From the NCBI GenBank assembly GCA_022749905.1, contig JAKIWU010000063.1, forward strand, positions 1-7,728: a stretch of DNA of 7,728 bases, read 5' to 3'. This DNA comes from Thermoplasmata archaeon. Its GTDB lineage: Archaea > Thermoplasmatota > Thermoplasmata > Lutacidiplasmatales > UBA184. Under the pieces are notes generated by a model. That model was not told the origin of the DNA. It saw only the letters and a list, made by a program, of their open reading frames with translations, and did not search any database. The first letter of the stretch is position 1; the number at the start of each line of letters is the position of its first letter. Of this stretch, positions 5,358 through 7,728 are shown piece by piece. Both the position numbers and the translations under genes were made by a program.

Positions 5358-6698
5358 TCACGACGACGGGCCCGTCCCCACCATCGGTGAGGAGGGCGCG
5401 GTCTTGGCCGGAGGCTTCGGGCGGGATCGAAGCACCAGGGCGATTCCGAGCGCGCTCGCAGCGACGCCACCGACGAGGAGGGCCAGCCCGAAGCTCGACG
5501 CGCTGGAGGGCGCGACCGTGCTCGGACTGCATCCTACGACGGCGCATTGCGCGTTTGCCTGCGCGACCGGCACCGACTCCGGCTGTGCCTGGACCATCGC
5601 ACCTGAGGAGGGCGGGGCGCTCTCGGTTCCAACGCCCGTGCCCGAACTGACCGTCGAGGCTCCGAGCGGCGTCGCTTGGGCCGAGTACTGCGCGGAGGCT
5701 GCGAGGACGACCGGCGCGCCGTGCGCAGAGTCCCGGGCGACGTCGAGTGTCGCCGTGGAGACCACGGCGTCACCGTACGCTCGGACGGCCCAATCGGAGG
5801 TAGCGCCCCCGAAGAGATCCGATCCGGCGGGGGCGAGGAAGAACCCGTCCCTGAGCTCGAACGGACCGCTCACGGCGAGGACGATCACGGTCACGTTGCG
5901 TCCGTTACGCAACGTGTAGCTCCCCCGATCGGCGCCGCGGAGGTCGACCTGGCCCGCGTGGCTCACAGCCCCGGACGCATTGCCCGAGCCCGTCGACGTC
6001 ACACCGTGCACGGTGTTGAGGTAGCTGTACGAGTCGTTCCAGCCGCCCAAGGCGGTGAACGCGCTCGATGCGTTCCAGATCTCGCCCGAACTCAGGTTCC
6101 AAGGCACGAGTCCGAGCGCCGGCGAGAAGTCCACCGTGAGGTGGGACGCTCGCGCGACCAGCAACCGTCCGGAGGCAAGCGTGGTGGTGCCGCGGAGGAT
6201 CTTGTACGACTCCGAGAGGTTCCCCCGTCCGGAGGCGCTCGCGTTCGCGAGCCCGAGCGCGCTCGCCGCGACGCTCGAGTTGTTCGCACCGTGGACGTAG
6301 ACCGTCGCCGTCGAGGTGAGGTTCACGTACGCGGAATCCTGCTGCCAAGCCCGCACGCTCATCGTGGCGGTGGCGTTCGGACTCGTGCAGTTCGGCCGGC
6401 AGTAGCGCACATCGTAGTGCAGTGCCACCGTGCGCACGCCGTGGATCTCGACCGTCGTCGCCGAGGTGTTCGTCAGGTTGATCACGACATCCCAGCCGAA
6501 GAAGGCGCTCGAGTTGTACTGGCCGAACTGGCCCACCGCCGAGTGGTTCTCCCAGACCTTGGCGCCGTATGCCCACTGCTGGGGGGCTCCCGGGCCGGTG
6601 GTCGGGGTCGCCCCCACCGGGGCGGCGAGGGAGGGCAGGACGAGAAGGGCCATCCCCAGCATGGTCGCGATCGTCGCTGCTCGTGCTCGTGCGTTCAT
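5358..6698 (-). CDS. Orphan secreted, C-terminally anchored, sequon-rich surface protein
   Basis: I do not recognise a family. The 446-residue protein begins with a Sec-type signal peptide: a basic MNARARAAT, a hydrophobic core at about 10-26, and a likely cut after PVGA near residue 30. A single hydrophobic segment at about 403-423 is followed by a short basic tail (LRSRPKPPAK), giving an outside ectodomain and a cytoplasmic tip. Sixteen N-x-S/T sequons lie between residues 51 and 270 and none after, while residues 331-400 are a Ala/Ser/Pro/Val-rich linker like the stalk of a surface glycoprotein. Two cysteine pairs (100/104 and 385/390) could form disulfides. The ectodomain is rich in beta-type sequence. 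The ATG at 6698 has GGAGG (6714-6710) eleven bases upstream. Urocanate hydratase lies 90 bases upstream on the same strand, but a functional link is not evident. An S-layer-associated or adhesive role is possible, not shown. Confidence 0.75.
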   Translation of the reverse strand: MNARARAATIATMLGMALLVLPSLAAPVGATPTTGPGAPQQWAYGAKVWENHSAVGQFGQYNSSAFFGWDVVINLTNTSATTVEIHGVRTVALHYDVRYCRPNCTSPNATATMSVRAWQQDSAYVNLTSTATVYVHGANNSSVAASALGLANASASGRGNLSESYKILRGTTTLASGRLLVARASHLTVDFSPALGLVPWNLSSGEIWNASSAFTALGGWNDSYSYLNTVHGVTSTGSGNASGAVSHAGQVDLRGADRGSYTLRNGRNVTVIVLAVSGPFELRDGFFLAPAGSDLFGGATSDWAVRAYGDAVVSTATLDVARDSAHGAPVVLAASAQYSAQATPLGASTVSSGTGVGTESAPPSSGAMVQAQPESVPVAQANAQCAVVGCSPSTVAPSSASSFGLALLVGGVAASALGIALVLRSRPKPPAKTAPSSPMVGTGPSS

Positions 6699-6709
6699 CG
6701 GTTTCGTCG

Positions 6710-6768
6710 CCTCCTTCTGTGCGGCCGAGGGCCGCCTGTGTCCCTGTGGCGGCGCTGCGCGATATGAA
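6710..6768 (-). promoter_or_regulatory. Candidate promoter, leader hairpin and ribosome binding site of the surface protein
   Basis: The minus strand shows a TATA-like TTCATATC (6768-6761) in a GC-rich spacer. It is followed by a perfect 6-bp hairpin, GCGGCC-CTC-GGCCGC (6735-6721), then AAGGAGG with its GGAGG core at 6714-6710, 11 bases from the ATG. If the box is real, transcription would start near 6737 and the hairpin would sit at the 5' end of a short leader, just before the Shine-Dalgarno site. This would give the surface-protein gene its own transcript, independent of hutU. Confidence 0.35.
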
Positions 6769-6788
6769 CGGATGTCTGAGATGCCGTG

Positions 6789-7728
6789 CTACCGGCTGGA
6801 CCCCTTGCTACGGTCTCGCACCCTCTTCCTCGCCGGCGTCCGAGTTGGTGCCTGGGCCGGGGCGCGCGCGCCCGATCCCCGGACGTACCGGACGCGGAAT
6901 CCGGAACTCGACGCGAGGGCGACGGACTCCGGGTAGCCGGCGCTCGCGTGACGGATCACCCCAAGGCCGGGGTCGTTATTGAGCACGCGAGCGAGGACGC
7001 GGTCCGCCCGGTCCGAGCCGTCTGCCACGACGACGAGACCGGCGTGGATCGAGTTGCCGATGCCGACACCACCACCGTGATGGACGGAGACCCACGTGGC
7101 TCCGCCAGCGGTGCTGAGGAGCGCGTTCAGGATCGGCCAGTCCGCGATCGCATCCGAGCCGTCGAGCATCCCCTCGGTTTCCCGGAACGGACTTGCCACG
7201 CTTCCAGAATCGTGATGATCCCTGCCGATGGCGATGGGAGCTTCGAGCTCTCCGGAGCGCACGAGGTCGTTGACGAGGTGGCCGAACCGCTCGCGTTCCC
7301 CATATCCCATGTAGCAGATCCGCGCCGGAAGCCCCTGGAACCGGACTCGCTCCGCAGCGACACGGATCCATCGGCACAACGGCGCATTCTCGGCGAAGTC
7401 GCGCAGGAGCATGCGATCGATCCGACGGATGTCCTCCTCGGCGCCGCTAAGGGCGACCCAGCGGAACGGTCCGCTTCCTACCTCGAACAATGGACGAATG
7501 TACTTCGGTACGTAGCCGGGGATCTCGAAGGCGCGGAGCACGCCGGAGTCGCGCGCCTGCGTCCGGAAGTTGTTCCCGTAGTCGAACGCCTTCGCGCCTT
7601 TTCCCTGAAGGTCGAGGATCGCGTTCGCCTCGACGGCAAGCGAGGCGCGCACCCTCGAAAGATACTGGGCGGGGTCTCGAGCGCGAGCCTCCGCGGCCGT
7701 CTCGGGCGTCATGCCGAGAGGGATGTAC
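6789..7728 (-). CDS. hutU: Urocanate hydratase (urocanase), C-terminal part
   Basis: Urocanate hydratase converts urocanate to imidazolonepropionate, the second step of histidine breakdown, with a tightly bound NAD+. About 312 C-terminal residues are visible; the frame is open at the right edge (codons for YIPLG precede the Met at 7712), so that ATG is internal and the N-terminal NAD-binding part is missing from the window. Numbered from that Met, diagnostic blocks are FDYGNN at 43-48, the active-site Cys133 in RICYMGYGERERFG, GRDHHDSGSVASPFRETE at 163-180, DGSDAIADWP at 184-193, and GGATWVSVHHGGGVGIG at 203-219. The match to the family is near-canonical throughout. After about residue 275, where the family normally ends, there is a basic Arg/Ala/Pro-rich tail of about 30 residues. 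No other hut gene is in the window; hutH or hutI might lie further right, which cannot be seen here. Confidence 0.95.
   Translation of the reverse strand, partial: YIPLGMTPETAAEARARDPAQYLSRVRASLAVEANAILDLQGKGAKAFDYGNNFRTQARDSGVLRAFEIPGYVPKYIRPLFEVGSGPFRWVALSGAEEDIRRIDRMLLRDFAENAPLCRWIRVAAERVRFQGLPARICYMGYGERERFGHLVNDLVRSGELEAPIAIGRDHHDSGSVASPFRETEGMLDGSDAIADWPILNALLSTAGGATWVSVHHGGGVGIGNSIHAGLVVVADGSDRADRVLARVLNNDPGLGVIRHASAGYPESVALASSSGFRVRYVRGSGARAPAQAPTRTPARKRVRDRSKGSSR

Noticed and set aside
5676..6767. Long + strand open frame opposite the surface protein
   Set aside because: The product is Arg/Gly-rich shadow sequence; the minus frame has a signal peptide, sequons and a membrane anchor.
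7710..7712. ATG as the start of urocanate hydratase
   Set aside because: The frame stays open to the window edge and the conserved family sequence continues through this Met, so it is internal.

Overview
The window reads as a high-GC archaeal chromosome, probably a euryarchaeote-like lineage such as a Thermoplasmatota relative; that placement is inference. The archaeal evidence is: a tRNA-Ser without an encoded CCA end and with an apparent intron in its T loop; a thiolase gene overlapping a zinc-ribbon/OB-fold (DUF35) partner gene, as in archaeal two-subunit thiolases; an Fcf1/Utp24-like PIN protein; TATA-like boxes about 25-30 bases before likely transcript starts; and a membrane-anchored surface protein packed with N-glycosylation sequons. 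No mobile element, CRISPR array or plasmid function was seen. Gene density is high and most junctions overlap or are short.

Layout from left to right: (1) a 5'-truncated thiolase-type gene and its overlapping OB-fold partner on the + strand (2-1401). (2) A tRNA-Ser(GCT) on the - strand (1519 down to 1405) that folds properly only if 31 bases are removed from its T loop. (3) A compact - strand cluster read from right to left: an acyl-CoA-ligase-type AMP-forming enzyme (4660 to 3068), a PIN-domain protein (3084 to 2551) and an alpha/beta hydrolase with an N-terminal Cys/Asp knuckle and a Pro/Ala-rich tail (2621 to 1584). (4) A + strand NUDIX hydrolase (4808-5272), divergent from the ligase. (5) A convergent junction dense in inverted repeats (5231-5359), including a perfect 10-bp stem with a UUCG loop. 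(6) On the - strand, an orphan secreted, C-terminally anchored glycoprotein (6698 to 5358), preceded by the C-terminal part of urocanate hydratase (7728 to 6789), which runs off the right edge.

Functionally this is mostly metabolism: acyl-CoA chemistry (thiolase pair, acyl-CoA ligase), histidine catabolism (HutU) and nucleotide clean-up (NUDIX), with RNA-related functions (tRNA-Ser, PIN nuclease) and one surface protein. The overlaps suggest co-transcription within the thiolase/OB-fold pair and within the ligase/PIN/hydrolase cluster, but nothing ties the whole window into one pathway.

The strongest unusual signal is the T-loop intron candidate in tRNA-Ser(GCT). Next are the thiolase whose usual nucleophilic cysteine is serine, and the hairpin-rich convergent junction. 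I did not find evidence for a new multi-gene system.
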